Below are positions 37,716 to 48,431 of a DNA stretch of 64,000 nucleotides, piece by piece. The stretch spans positions 1 to 64,000 of the forward strand of contig JAWKUN010000004.1 in assembly GCA_041398565.1 (NCBI GenBank), read 5' to 3'. The position numbers were made by a program, and so were the translations under genes. The stretch's first letter is position 1. Every line of letters starts with the position of its first letter. This stretch comes from DATGPD01 sp041398565 (GTDB lineage Bacteria > Planctomycetota > UBA1135 > UBA2386). The notes under the pieces are model-generated. The model ran no database searches. It worked only from the letters and a program-made list of their open reading frames with translations, and was not told the DNA's origin.

Positions 37716-40700
37716 CTACCACACGCTGCGCGCAGCGCGCAGCCCCACCCACGGCAGGTGGGCGTCGCGGTCCAGTTCGAAGCGCGTCGCCACGCCGGCA
37801 GTCCGCGGCCCGTCCTGGAAGCTGGCGCCGCGGGCGACGACGCTGGCGCCGTCGTCGCGGCTCGACTGCGGATCGCGCCGATCGGCATCCCGACGGTAGG
37901 CGCGAGCATCGAAGGTGTCAGCGCACCACTCGCGCACGTTGCCGACGAGGTCGTGGAAGCCCCACGCGTTGGCCTCGAACGAACCCACCGGCGCCGCGCC
38001 GGGGTGGCCATCGGACCCTGGAAATCGATCCGCGTCGCGGTCGCCGCTCTCGCGGCCCCGCAGGTTGCCGGTCGCCTTCTCCGGGTCATCGCCCCATGGG
38101 TAGCGCCGGTACACCTCACCGTTCCCGGCGCGTGCCGCATACTCCCATTCGACTTCGGTCGGCAGCCGCAGGCCGAAGAACGCGCAGAACGCCGTCGCTT
38201 CGCGCCAGCTCACGCCAGCCACGGGGTGGCGGATCGAACCGGCCTCGGCGTGCGAGCCCAGCCCCGTTTCCGCGGCGAAGCGCCGCCACGCCTCCCAGGT
38301 GACTTCGGTCTCCCCCAGGTAGAAGGGCTCCAGCAGCGTCACCCGATGTCGCGGGCGCTCCACTGCGGAGGCGAGCTCGTCGCTCTCGGGCGCCCCCATC
38401 ACGAACGTGCCGGGCTCGATCAGCCGCAGCACGAGGCCGCTCTTGCGGTCGCGGACGACGCGCGGCAGACCGCTCGGCCCGACCTCGCCGTCGACGATGT
38501 CGGCCCAGGGCGCGATCAACCCCTGGCGCATCGCCTCGCGCGCGCGCGCGTCGTCGGCGAACAGATGGCTCAGCTCGGCCCACGCGCCGGCGGTCTTGTC
38601 GCGTGCGACCCGCTCGAGCACGTGCCCGAGGATGTCTTCGTACATGCGCTCGAAGTCGGCATCGCGCGGTGAGCTCGCGTGCAGCACGCGGCGCACCGAC
38701 TCGGAGGCACGCGGGTTGAGTGCGTAGGCGCGCGCATAGGCCGCCAACGCCTGGCTCCGGCGGCCGGCGAGTTCGTGGGCGGTCCCGGTCCGCATCGACG
38801 CCTCGAACACCGACAGGTCCAGCTGCTGCAGGTGTTCGTCGATGCGCTGGCGGTAGTGCTCGTTCGCTCCCCCCCGTGCCCGTACGAACTGTTGTCGTGC
38901 GTCGCCCAGGCGGCCCTCGACGAGCGCGATCTCGCCCCGCTCGAACGCGGTCCGTATCACCGGGTCGATGCGTTCCCGCTGCACTTCCTGCTGCAGGGCC
39001 GCGATGGCGGGACGCTCCTGCAACACCCAAAGGTGACGCGCGTCGAGAAGCCACGCAGCAACGCCGTCGGCAGCCGTCCACGTGCCTTCCTGCACGCCCT
39101 CGAGCAAGCCCGCCCGCAGAACCTGCTCTACGGCGGTCGGCAACGCCTGCCGAACGCTCGCCGCCCAGGCCGGATCGTCGGCGCAACCGTGGCTGTCCTG
39201 CAGGGAGTCCAGATCGAGCACGCCCTGCCAGTCGTGGCGATCGACCATGCCTTGGAGAAGGGCCAGGGCGACGGACCGCCGCAGGTCCTCGGGAGCGCCA
39301 CGTTCGTGCAGGGCCGCGAGACGGGCCAGGCCAGCCGAGGGAGGTGCATCGCAGGCCGCCCGCAGCTCGAGCCAGGTCAGCCACTGCTGGCGCAGATCTT
39401 CGTCGCCGGCGGCGACTTCGGTGGCGGCGAGGGCGTCGCGCGCCATGTCCAACCGGCCCGCACGCACCAGATCGAAGACGCGGCCGAGTTCGGCGTCGGC
39501 CAAGGGATCTCGCCCTCGCGGCAGGGTCGACGGTTGGCCGGGTTGAGCGCCAGCGAGGTCGAGGGCAGGGGTCGCGCCGACCAAGGGCACCTCGAGGTCG
39601 ACGCGCGGCACTGCGGGCAGGCCCTGGGCGAGCACGCTCTCCGTCGGAGCGTGCGGCAGGTCGACCGTGTGCGTCACCTTGCCGTCGACCAGGAACTCGA
39701 GCGACATGCCCGCGGCCAGGGGCGGCAGGCGCAGCTGGAAGGCACCGTCGCGCCCGGTGACCGTCTGCACCAGGTGGTAGTTGGGACGTGCCAAGGCCAG
39801 AGCACCCACTGCGCGGACCGCCACCACCGCGGGCGGCGTCACCCGCCCCGAGACCATCACCAGCGCGGGATAGAGTTTGGTGTCGAGCACCGCCCCCGCG
39901 TGGTCGGCACCCACCTCGAGGTCTTCGACCCGCGGCAAGTACCCGTCGGCGACCACCTCGACGCTCTGCCGGCCCGGCACGGCGTGGACCAGGGCTTCGC
40001 CGTCGCCCGCGGCCAGGAAGGTGCGGTTGCCGATCCTCACCGAGAAGGTCGGCACGCGCGCCGAAGACACGGCGTCCTCGACCGTGACCCGGAAGGAGAC
40101 CGAACCGCTGACGATCGCTGCCGGCGGGTCGGCCGCGAGGCGCGGGCCGAGCAGCTCCGGCTCCTGTTCGCCAGCGGTGGCGGCCAGGGTGCGGGTGCGC
40201 GCTTCGTCGGCGACGCGCCGCAGGTCGACCTCGCTGGCGGTGTCGGCCAAGGCGCGCATTGCCGCGCACAGGGCGACCGTGAACGGGAAGGCCGCCTCAC
40301 CGTCGCCGGCGCGGGCGTAGGTGCCGGCCCGCGTCCCCCACAGCTCCCAGATCGGCGCGTCGCGCAGGATCGCCTTCGGCGGCGGCGCCGCCAGGCTGGT
40401 GCGGCAGGCGTCGATGACGAAGACGACCCGGAGGAGCACGCCGCGTCCGGCGGCGCGGTCGCGCGCGTCACCCACCGCCTGCACCAGGTCGCGGCGGCCG
40501 ATCGCGGCACGGAAGCCGCCGCCGTCGTTGGCCGTCGTGTAGTGGCCGAACAGGACGGGGTCGCCTTCGCCGTCGACGAAGCCGTGCCCGGCATAGCCCA
40601 CGAACAGGACCGCGCTCGGGCCGCCGAGCTGGTCGGCAGCCCGCCCCAGCGCGGCCAACACCGCGTCGCGGTGCACCTCCGACCCCCGCAACGTGGTCAG

Positions 40701-40991
40701 TGCGCGCGGAGACACGCCGCACACGTCGGTGAGCGCGGACCCGAGCCGCTCCATGCTCGTGCGCGCCCCGGGCAGCGCCCACTCCGGGTGCTCGGCGTAG
40801 GAGTCGGCCGCCACGAGCACTGCCGCCCGGTCGAAGCGTCCGGACTCCGTCGAGCGCCACTGCATCGGCCGGGGTGGCAGCAACGCGGCCAGTCCGGCAG
40901 ATCCGAAGCCATGCGCGGCCGTCACCGGCGCGGGCGCGCGGCAAGCCGCCAGCAAGACGAGCGCGGCGATTGCGGTCGGGAGTCGACGCAT
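37716..40991 (-). CDS. Lipoprotein with caspase-like (C14) peptidase domain and C-terminal FGE-sulfatase-like domain
   Basis: A 1091-aa lipoprotein (lipobox LLAAC, Cys17). Residues about 52-260 form a caspase-like peptidase with an intact dyad: His136 in VGYAGHGFVD and Cys196 in VIDACRTS. Beta-rich repeats (about 290-470, carboxypeptidase-regulatory-like) and a helical, TPR-like region (about 500-830) follow. The FGE-sulfatase fold spans about 860-1091 (PGTFVMGAPESDE, RLPTEVEWEYAARAG, LVGNVREWCADTFD). The C-terminal 'GFRCA' motif of true formylglycine-generating enzymes reads GLRAA here, so that activity is unlikely. Similar caspase-FGE fusions are known in bacteria. It is divergent from the carbonic anhydrase-like gene. 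Confidence 0.9.
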   Translation of the reverse strand: MRRLPTAIAALVLLAACRAPAPVTAAHGFGSAGLAALLPPRPMQWRSTESGRFDRAAVLVAADSYAEHPEWALPGARTSMERLGSALTDVCGVSPRALTTLRGSEVHRDAVLAALGRAADQLGGPSAVLFVGYAGHGFVDGEGDPVLFGHYTTANDGGGFRAAIGRRDLVQAVGDARDRAAGRGVLLRVVFVIDACRTSLAAPPPKAILRDAPIWELWGTRAGTYARAGDGEAAFPFTVALCAAMRALADTASEVDLRRVADEARTRTLAATAGEQEPELLGPRLAADPPAAIVSGSVSFRVTVEDAVSSARVPTFSVRIGNRTFLAAGDGEALVHAVPGRQSVEVVADGYLPRVEDLEVGADHAGAVLDTKLYPALVMVSGRVTPPAVVAVRAVGALALARPNYHLVQTVTGRDGAFQLRLPPLAAGMSLEFLVDGKVTHTVDLPHAPTESVLAQGLPAVPRVDLEVPLVGATPALDLAGAQPGQPSTLPRGRDPLADAELGRVFDLVRAGRLDMARDALAATEVAAGDEDLRQQWLTWLELRAACDAPPSAGLARLAALHERGAPEDLRRSVALALLQGMVDRHDWQGVLDLDSLQDSHGCADDPAWAASVRQALPTAVEQVLRAGLLEGVQEGTWTAADGVAAWLLDARHLWVLQERPAIAALQQEVQRERIDPVIRTAFERGEIALVEGRLGDARQQFVRARGGANEHYRQRIDEHLQQLDLSVFEASMRTGTAHELAGRRSQALAAYARAYALNPRASESVRRVLHASSPRDADFERMYEDILGHVLERVARDKTAGAWAELSHLFADDARAREAMRQGLIAPWADIVDGEVGPSGLPRVVRDRKSGLVLRLIEPGTFVMGAPESDELASAVERPRHRVTLLEPFYLGETEVTWEAWRRFAAETGLGSHAEAGSIRHPVAGVSWREATAFCAFFGLRLPTEVEWEYAARAGNGEVYRRYPWGDDPEKATGNLRGRESGDRDADRFPGSDGHPGAAPVGSFEANAWGFHDLVGNVREWCADTFDARAYRRDADRRDPQSSRDDGASVVARGASFQDGPRTAGVATRFELDRDAHLPWVGLRAARSVW

Positions 40992-41159
40992 GAGAAGCGC
41001 AACAGGTTAGCGACCCCGGCGCCAGGCGGAAGGGCGCCGCACGACTCCGCGGCGCCCCCGGCATCGCGGGCTGCATCTGACGCTCCCACGGGAGCGAGGG
41101 AGGAGCCGGCCGCGACGGGGTCAAGGACGACTCGGGGCGCCACCGAAGAAGGGGCCGGA

Positions 41160-42101
41160 GTGCGTCGCTGGTCTCGATCTTCGGTGGGAGTACGCGTCGT
41201 GGTCTGGGCATCGGCCGGCTTGCTGTCTGCGGCGCTGGCGGCCCAGTCGGACGCACCACGGGCGTCCGGGCGCCGCCGCTCGCCCGCGCGCGACGCGACC
41301 GACTTCCACCGCGCCACGACGCATCCCGCACCTCGCGAAGTCATGGCCTGGCTCCAGGCCTGCCGGGACGCGGATGCGCAGACGGAAGGGCCAGCGACCC
41401 AGGCGGGCGGAGCTGGCGCGCATCACGACGACAAGCTGCTTGCTGCGGCGGGAGAGAGCCACGGCAACGCGCACGGCGCGCACGAAGTCGGACGGCGCTC
41501 GCCGCCGCGCCCGGCGGGTGCCGGGCGCTGGGTCGTGGCGGTCGTGGTCGACGCCGAAGCGGACGTCGAGCCACACGAGGTGCTCGGCCTGGAACGCCAG
41601 GACGTCCTCGTTCTCGCATCCCCAGGTCCGTGCCTGCGTCCCGAGGAACTCGCCCTCCTCGAACATGCGGTGCGCGCCGAGCACCTGGCGCTGTGCGTGC
41701 TGATGGTGCGCGCCGGCGGCACGACCGTCAGCGCCGAAGCCGAGTCCCCCGCTGCCCGCGCGCTGCGGCGGCGTCTGCCAGGGCCACCGGCGGGCGCTCG
41801 GGCGAGCGCGGACACCGCTGCCGAGCGACACGCCGAGATGCAGAGTGTGCTGGCGTTGACCGCTTCCGACGAACTGCAGCAAGCGGCCAAGCACGGTCTG
41901 TTCCGCACCGCGGTCGCCGTGCTGCCGCCGCGTGGGACGCAGGTGCGCTTCGTCGCTCCCTGGTTCGAGCGCCCACTCGCCGACGAACTCGTCGCCGAGC
42001 AAGCCGCCCGCCTCGACGCGCAAGCCTCATCCGCTCCCGACCGAACTCCGGCGCGACCAGAGAACGTGACCCCGCCGGCAGACCACCGGAAGCGACACTG
42101 A
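41160..42101 (+). CDS. Secreted beta-carbonic anhydrase-like protein lacking zinc ligands (probable pseudoenzyme)
   Basis: A 313-aa protein from GTG 41160, opening with a signal-like stretch VVWASAGLLSAALAAQ. Residues about 123-195 follow the beta-carbonic anhydrase layout: WVVAVVVDAEADVEPHEVLG for the usual CxDxR strand, RQDVLVLASPG for 'gdlFVvRnaGN', LALLEHAVRAEHLALCVLMV for the helix and strand, and RAGGTTVSAE for 'GHxxCGgv'. The C-terminal part (QSVLALTASDELQQ, VLPPRGTQVRFV) also matches. All expected zinc ligands (two Cys, one His) and the Asp-Arg dyad are replaced. A His-rich loop (HGNAHGAHE) lies before the fold. Function is unknown. The gene is divergent from the caspase-FGE lipoprotein. 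Confidence 0.75.
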   Translation: MRRWSRSSVGVRVVVWASAGLLSAALAAQSDAPRASGRRRSPARDATDFHRATTHPAPREVMAWLQACRDADAQTEGPATQAGGAGAHHDDKLLAAAGESHGNAHGAHEVGRRSPPRPAGAGRWVVAVVVDAEADVEPHEVLGLERQDVLVLASPGPCLRPEELALLEHAVRAEHLALCVLMVRAGGTTVSAEAESPAARALRRRLPGPPAGARASADTAAERHAEMQSVLALTASDELQQAAKHGLFRTAVAVLPPRGTQVRFVAPWFERPLADELVAEQAARLDAQASSAPDRTPARPENVTPPADHRKRH

Positions 42102-42108
42102 ACTCGGG

Positions 42109-42178
42109 GGGCTCACGGCCGCGAGGGCGACCGCCGGCAAGTCGACGAAGGCGGCGCAGCTCGACCGTGCGTGAGCCC
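42109..42178. other. Long-range inverted repeat in the 186-bp gap before the EF-G paralogue
   Basis: GGGCTCACG (42109-42117) and CGTGAGCCC (42170-42178) pair perfectly over a 52-nt interval. A weaker CGAC/GTCG hairpin can form inside. It begins 7 bp after the stop of the carbonic anhydrase-like gene and ends about 110 bp before the EF-G paralogue start. It could be a structured leader or a factor-dependent terminator. No known RNA family is recognised. Confidence 0.4.
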
Positions 42179-42287
42179 TCGCCCACGCGCGTGGACGGCT
42201 CGGCAGCCTGGGGGCCAGAGCCGCGGTCGTTCCGTCTGGCGACGTTCGTGCGCGGACCCGACCACGGCTATCCTCGGACCGGTCGCC

Positions 42288-44312
<2,025 letters not shown>

Positions 44313-44315
44313 CGG

Positions 44316-44708
44316 TCAGGCGCGCGTCGCGGCTCGCTGCACGAGTTCCAACACGTGGCCGTCGGGGTCGCGCACGAAGACCTGCAGCGCGCCGTCCGGG
44401 CGCCGCTGCACGCCGGCACACGCGACCCCCATCGCCTGCAGACGCAGGCGCCACGCCTCGACGTCGTCGACCGCGAGGGCCACGTGCTGGCCGCGATGGG
44501 TCCCGGGCGCGGCAGGGTCCTTGGCGATCAGGTGCAGTTCCTGCGCTCCAACCCGCAGCCAAGCGCCGCCGAAGCCGAGGTCGGGGCGCGGCAGGGCGGT
44601 CAATCCCAGGACATCGCGGTAGAAGCGCAGGCTGGCGTCGAGGTCGCGCACGTGCAGGCCAGCGTGGTCGAGCCCACCGACCGCTGCCGCGCCGCGTCCC
44701 TCGCTCAC
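44316..44708 (-). CDS. VOC (glyoxalase/bleomycin-resistance) superfamily protein
   Basis: A 130-aa single-domain metalloenzyme fold with two beta-alpha-beta-beta-beta modules. The pattern is LDHAGLHVRDLDASLRFYRDVLGL at the start, GTHRGQHVALAVDDVEAW in the middle and RDPDGHVLELVQ at the end. His, Glu and His ligands are placed as in glyoxalase I-like and dioxygenase-like members. The substrate cannot be told. GTG 44708 overlaps the stop of the DUF1028 gene as GTGA, so it is translated with it. Confidence 0.88.
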   Translation of the reverse strand: MSEGRGAAAVGGLDHAGLHVRDLDASLRFYRDVLGLTALPRPDLGFGGAWLRVGAQELHLIAKDPAAPGTHRGQHVALAVDDVEAWRLRLQAMGVACAGVQRRPDGALQVFVRDPDGHVLELVQRAATRA

Positions 44709-46231
44709 GGGACGATCCGGATGCTGACCGGGTTGCTGGTCATCGTGGTCGGGTTGACGAGCGCGTAGGCGAACGACAGCTCGCGTCCCACCGGCAGCGC
44801 GTACAGGCCGGGCGGGAATCGCACGGCCGTGGCGCTGAGCCCGCTCACCGGGGTCTGTCCGGAGAGCTCGGGCATGAAGCCACCGAACGCCGCCAGCGCG
44901 GTCAGCTCGAGCATGGCGTCGTAGTTGAGGGGCAGATTGTAGAACGGCGGGATCTGGACTCCGGGACGGGTTCCCGACAGCGAGGCGAGCAGGACCCAGG
45001 TCTTGTTGGCGCCGAAGAACGGGCCCGGCTGCACAGCGAAGTCGACGACGCCGCCGGCGGTGGCCGAGATCTCGACGCGACTGGCCCACAGCCGGTCGTT
45101 GAGGCCGCTGGTGTCGATCCGGACCTCGGGCAACGGGCGCGCACCGTTGCCGTCGTCGACCGTGGCGCGGAGCACCAGCCGTCCCGGCGCGGTGCCGGCG
45201 GTGATCGGCAGGTCGTAGGTGCCGTCGCCATTGTCGCGCAGGGCACCGAGGGTGGCGTTTGTGGTCGTGCCGGTCGTCGCCACGATCTGCACCGAGGTGG
45301 CCGGTCGGCCGAGCGGTGTTCCTTCGCGGTCACGCAGCACCAACCGCGCGTTCACCACCGTGAGCCCGTTGATCGGCAGGCTCGGCGATGCGAACTCGAG
45401 GGTCGAGCGGAACTGGTCGAAGCGCCCACGCTGCTGCACCTTCCACTGGTCGTAGAGTCCCTGCAGCAACACCACGGGATCAGGATCCGTGCGCACCCGG
45501 TTGGCCACGTTCAGACGCATGGTGTAGCTGCCGCTGGCACAGCCGACGGTCGGGTTGCACAGACCGTCGACGTCCCCCGGGCGCGCCACGATCATGAAGG
45601 CCACGTCAGCCGACTTGGTGAAGTTGGGTGGTGGCGAGCCGCAGCCGGTCGGGTTCCCCTCGTTGCAAGAGCAACGGCCGTCGCCGCCGAACTGCCGCGC
45701 CGCCTGCATCGCCGCCATCAGCTTCTCGCCGAGATCGCCGGGGGTGGCGTAGATGGCGATCTCCGCGGCGGCGAGCACCGGGCCACCGGTGAGGACGTTG
45801 CCCTGGATCGCGTACACGATGTCGCCGACGCGGCCGGTGCGGTCGCTGGCGTAGGCGCCGGCGCCGGTGCCGGTGAAGCCGCGGGTGCGTCCCTGCACAT
45901 CGGCGAACCCGTACTGCCGCGACTGGTGGCCCGGGTCGCTGGCCGCGAGCCCGGCCAGGATCTGGTCGGGCGCCGTGCCGAGGAGGAGCTGGTCGCGGAT
46001 GTAGAGGCGGTTGGCGCCCGATGGGTCGACGAAGCTCTGCGCGCAGGCCGCCCCCTTGCCGACGACCACCACCGGCACCCACACCGCGAGATCGAAGTTC
46101 TGCAGGCACGTCGCCGACGCCACCGCGATCTCACCGGTGCGCGTGTCGATCAGGATGATGGACCAGGTGGCGAGCACGGGACGGGCGAGCAGGGCAGCCG
46201 CCAGTCCGAGACGAAGGAGGGCGCGGAGCAT
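44705..46231 (-). CDS. Exported DUF1028 family protein (Ntn-like fold)
   Basis: A 508-aa secreted protein. The signal peptide MLRALLRLGLAAALLARPVLA is followed directly by TWSIILIDTRTGEIAVAS, the DUF1028 start. The domain covers about 22-260 (VGKGAACAQSFVDP, GRTRGFTGTGAGAY, PGDLGEKLMAAMQAA). Its fold is grouped with N-terminal nucleophile hydrolases, and signal cleavage after ALA would expose Thr22 as a free N-terminal residue (inference). The C-terminal half (about 290-508) has beta-sandwich strands resembling extracellular Ig-like modules. A Cys-rich loop (CSCNEGNPTGCG) may bind metal or form disulfides. A group II intron lies just upstream of the ATG. Confidence 0.85.
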   Translation of the reverse strand: MLRALLRLGLAAALLARPVLATWSIILIDTRTGEIAVASATCLQNFDLAVWVPVVVVGKGAACAQSFVDPSGANRLYIRDQLLLGTAPDQILAGLAASDPGHQSRQYGFADVQGRTRGFTGTGAGAYASDRTGRVGDIVYAIQGNVLTGGPVLAAAEIAIYATPGDLGEKLMAAMQAARQFGGDGRCSCNEGNPTGCGSPPPNFTKSADVAFMIVARPGDVDGLCNPTVGCASGSYTMRLNVANRVRTDPDPVVLLQGLYDQWKVQQRGRFDQFRSTLEFASPSLPINGLTVVNARLVLRDREGTPLGRPATSVQIVATTGTTTNATLGALRDNGDGTYDLPITAGTAPGRLVLRATVDDGNGARPLPEVRIDTSGLNDRLWASRVEISATAGGVVDFAVQPGPFFGANKTWVLLASLSGTRPGVQIPPFYNLPLNYDAMLELTALAAFGGFMPELSGQTPVSGLSATAVRFPPGLYALPVGRELSFAYALVNPTTMTSNPVSIRIVP

Positions 46232-46239
46232 TGGTAGAG

Positions 46240-46327
46240 CTTGGTTACTGAGTCAAGTTGAAGAAGCCAGGCCACAGCAACCAAGCCCCCCGTTCCAACC
46301 GTGCATGCGGTTTTCCCGCACACGGCT
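46240..46327 (-). ncRNA. Group II intron domains V and VI
   Basis: On the minus strand, domain V is AGCCGTGTGCGG-GAAA-ACCGCATGCACGGTT (46297-46327): catalytic AGC triad, GAAA tetraloop and matched lower and upper stems. A run of G residues links it to domain VI (46240-46285), where CTTGGTT pairs with AACCAAG and an A in ACTCAGTAACC could be the branch point. These are the diagnostic parts of a group II intron ribozyme. Confidence 0.88.
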
Positions 46328-46342
46328 GACCGATGGTCTTGT

Positions 46343-47681
46343 TCATGCCGTCTTGCTCCCTGGGTATTGGATCGTGCCGAGCAACTTGTGCAGGCCGCGC
46401 GCGCGCAGCTTCGCCATCGGCCACGCACGCCGTTGCTGCGCCACGCGCCAGGCGAGCGGATGGCCGCGAGAGCCACGCTGCTTGCCGAGCATGCGCGTGA
46501 TGCGCCGCCAGACGTAGTGGTCGATCTGGGTGAACTGCTTGCTCGCGTTGCCGGTCCTGAAGTAGTTGCCCCAGCCCTTCAGCACGGGGATTGAGGTCAG
46601 CGATCACCTCGTCGACATCCTTCAGACCAGCCCGGCGACGGCGGTCCGTCAGTTCGCGCACCCGGCTACGGACCGTCTTCATCGACTTCACCGACGGCCA
46701 CCGAAACAGATACGTGCGCCCCTTGAAGTGGGACTTCACGATCCGCAGGTGACAGCCGAGGAAGTCGAAGCCGTCCTTGCCGAGCCCGATCTGCACGAGC
46801 TTCGTCTTCTCCGGATGCAGCGTGAGTTTCAGGCGCGCGAAGAGCTCGCGCAGCCGTCGCATCGCCTCGTTCGCCTGCGACTCGCTCTTGCACAGCACCA
46901 CGAAATCGTCCGCGTATCGCACGAGGACGCCGAGATGCTGGCAGTCGCGCTGCCACTCGCGATCGAGTTCGTGCAGGTAGATGTTGGCGAGCAATGGCGA
47001 GATCACGCCGCCCTGGGGAGTCCCCGTGGCCTCGTGTCTCACGTTGCCTTCCTCCATCACGCCCGCGTCCAACCACTTCCGGATCAGCTTCAGCACGCGG
47101 CGGTCGCAGATGCGACGGCCCACCAGGTCCATCAGCACGGTCTTGTCGATCGTGTCGAAGAAGCTCTGGATGTCGCCGTCGATGACGAAGGAGCGGCCTC
47201 GCCCGCCTTCGATGCGCAGCTTCTCCAGGGCATCCGTGGCGCTCCGCCGAGGGCGGAAGCCGTAGCTGCACTGCTCGAAACCGGCCTCGAAGATCGGCTC
47301 GATCACGATCTTCGTCGCCATCTGCACCACCCGGTCCTTGACCGTCGGAATGCCCAACGGTCGCCACTTGCCGCCCGACTTCTCGATGTACACGCGCCGC
47401 ACCGGTTGCGGGCGGCACTCGCCTCGTCGGATCTCGTCGCCCAGCTCCGCGAGGAACTGCGTGACGCCCCGCTGCTCGATCATCGTCAGCGACATGCCAT
47501 CGATGCCGGCAGCGCCATCGTTGCTCCGCACTCGCTCCCACGCCTTCCGAAGGACGTCACTCCTCCAGATCCGGTCGTACAGCGCGTGGAAACGCCGCCC
47601 AGGATCTCGCTTGGCGGCACGAAAGAGCGCGTGTTGGAGTTCTCGTACTTTGTCTACGGGGTTGTTGGGCCTTGTGGCCAT
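46343..47681 (-). pseudogene. Group II intron reverse transcriptase/maturase, frameshifted
   Basis: About 445 aa if repaired. ATG 47681 is preceded by GAGGG. Reverse transcriptase motifs are intact: DGMSLTMIEQRG region, GTPQGGVISPLLANIYLHELD, YADDFVVL and FLGCHLRIV. At a run of four C's (complement of GGGG, 46586-46589) the frame shifts after IADLNP. With one base removed, the reading continues as VLKGWGNYFRTGNASKQF and the maturase domain to LHKLLGTIQYPGSKTA, ending at 46343. In the actual frame the tail is a meaningless Arg/Ala-rich stretch to 46245. The shift is either real decay or a homopolymer sequencing error; programmed frameshifting is a third, less likely option. Confidence 0.9.
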
Positions 47682-48431
47682 GCCCTCGCACTTACCCCCA
47701 TCCACGCGCGCGACCAAAGTCGGGCCCCTTCCCTCCCCCGGCGTTGTGGCCGCCGGGATCGGCAGTACTACGGACCCTTCGGACTCCCTCCCAGCACGGC
47801 GCCCTTTCACACTCGGCTTATGGGTGCGCGCTTCGCCTGACGTCGGCCGCTGGGTAGGGCCTCTCCTGTTCCGTGTCGAGCTGTCGTCGCATGCCCTCCT
47901 CCCTACCCCGGGGAAGTCCTGCGCCGCTCCGTGCTCGGACGCAGTCTGTTGCCTTCGCCGGGACATGAGCGGCTCGGCCTTCCCACCTTTCGGGTCTCTA
48001 ATCTCACGAGGCTGCAAGGTTCACCCTTTCGGATTGGGCCTGCGACTTTGCTCCCCCCGTCCGAGGCATACGCCTCGACGCGGGCTCTTGACGCTCCGCT
48101 TGGCCGCCGAGATCTCTCCCGACGACTGGAGCCTGCTACGCGGCGCTTCGGCGCTTACCGCGGCGGGACTCGCACCCGCAAGTTCGACACAGCTTGACCC
48201 CGCTCCGAGCGGGGCTTGGTGATCAGGACACACCATGCGCAAGAAGATACCGCTTGCCCGTCTCTGCGGGTTCGCGTGCGAGCGGTAGGGGCATCGCCGT
48301 CCCGCGGCCACGCGCCGTCGTGGCCTGGCCAGGCGGGTCGGGCCCAAGCGAACGTCGGACGACACCCCCACACCGTTGCGTTGTGCTCCCGGTGTGCGGT
48401 CATCAGCAGCGCGGCTACCATCGGCGCCGCC

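Larger units (their letters stand above)
46234..48233 (-). mobile_element. Group II intron, about 2.0 kb, with reverse transcriptase in domain IV
   Basis: Minus-strand element. The proposed 5' end GTGTG at 48233 fits the GUGYG consensus. The proposed 3' end is near 46234, shortly after domain VI (ends in CTCTAC). Domain V and domain VI are recognisable at 46240-46327. Between the RT start (47681) and 48233, about 550 nt would hold domains I-III. It is inserted in the intergenic region between the divergent DUF1028 and giant-kinase genes, oriented with DUF1028. The exact boundaries are inferred from motif positions and are uncertain by a few bases. Because the RT is frameshifted, present mobility is doubtful unless that shift is a sequencing error. 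Confidence 0.88.

Noticed and set aside
37716..38500. FGE-like domain as the maturase of the sulfatase at 432-1985
   Set aside because: The C-terminal GFRCA motif needed for formylglycine generation reads GLRAA, and the protein is an exported lipoprotein.
38679..41159. Plus-strand open frame running into the carbonic anhydrase-like gene
   Set aside because: It is antisense to the caspase-FGE gene. Only the part from about 41160 shows a signal sequence and fold-like pattern.
42171..42287. Upstream extension of the EF-G paralogue
   Set aside because: The 39 additional residues are Arg-rich and not EF-G-like. The conserved N-terminus starts at ATG 42288.
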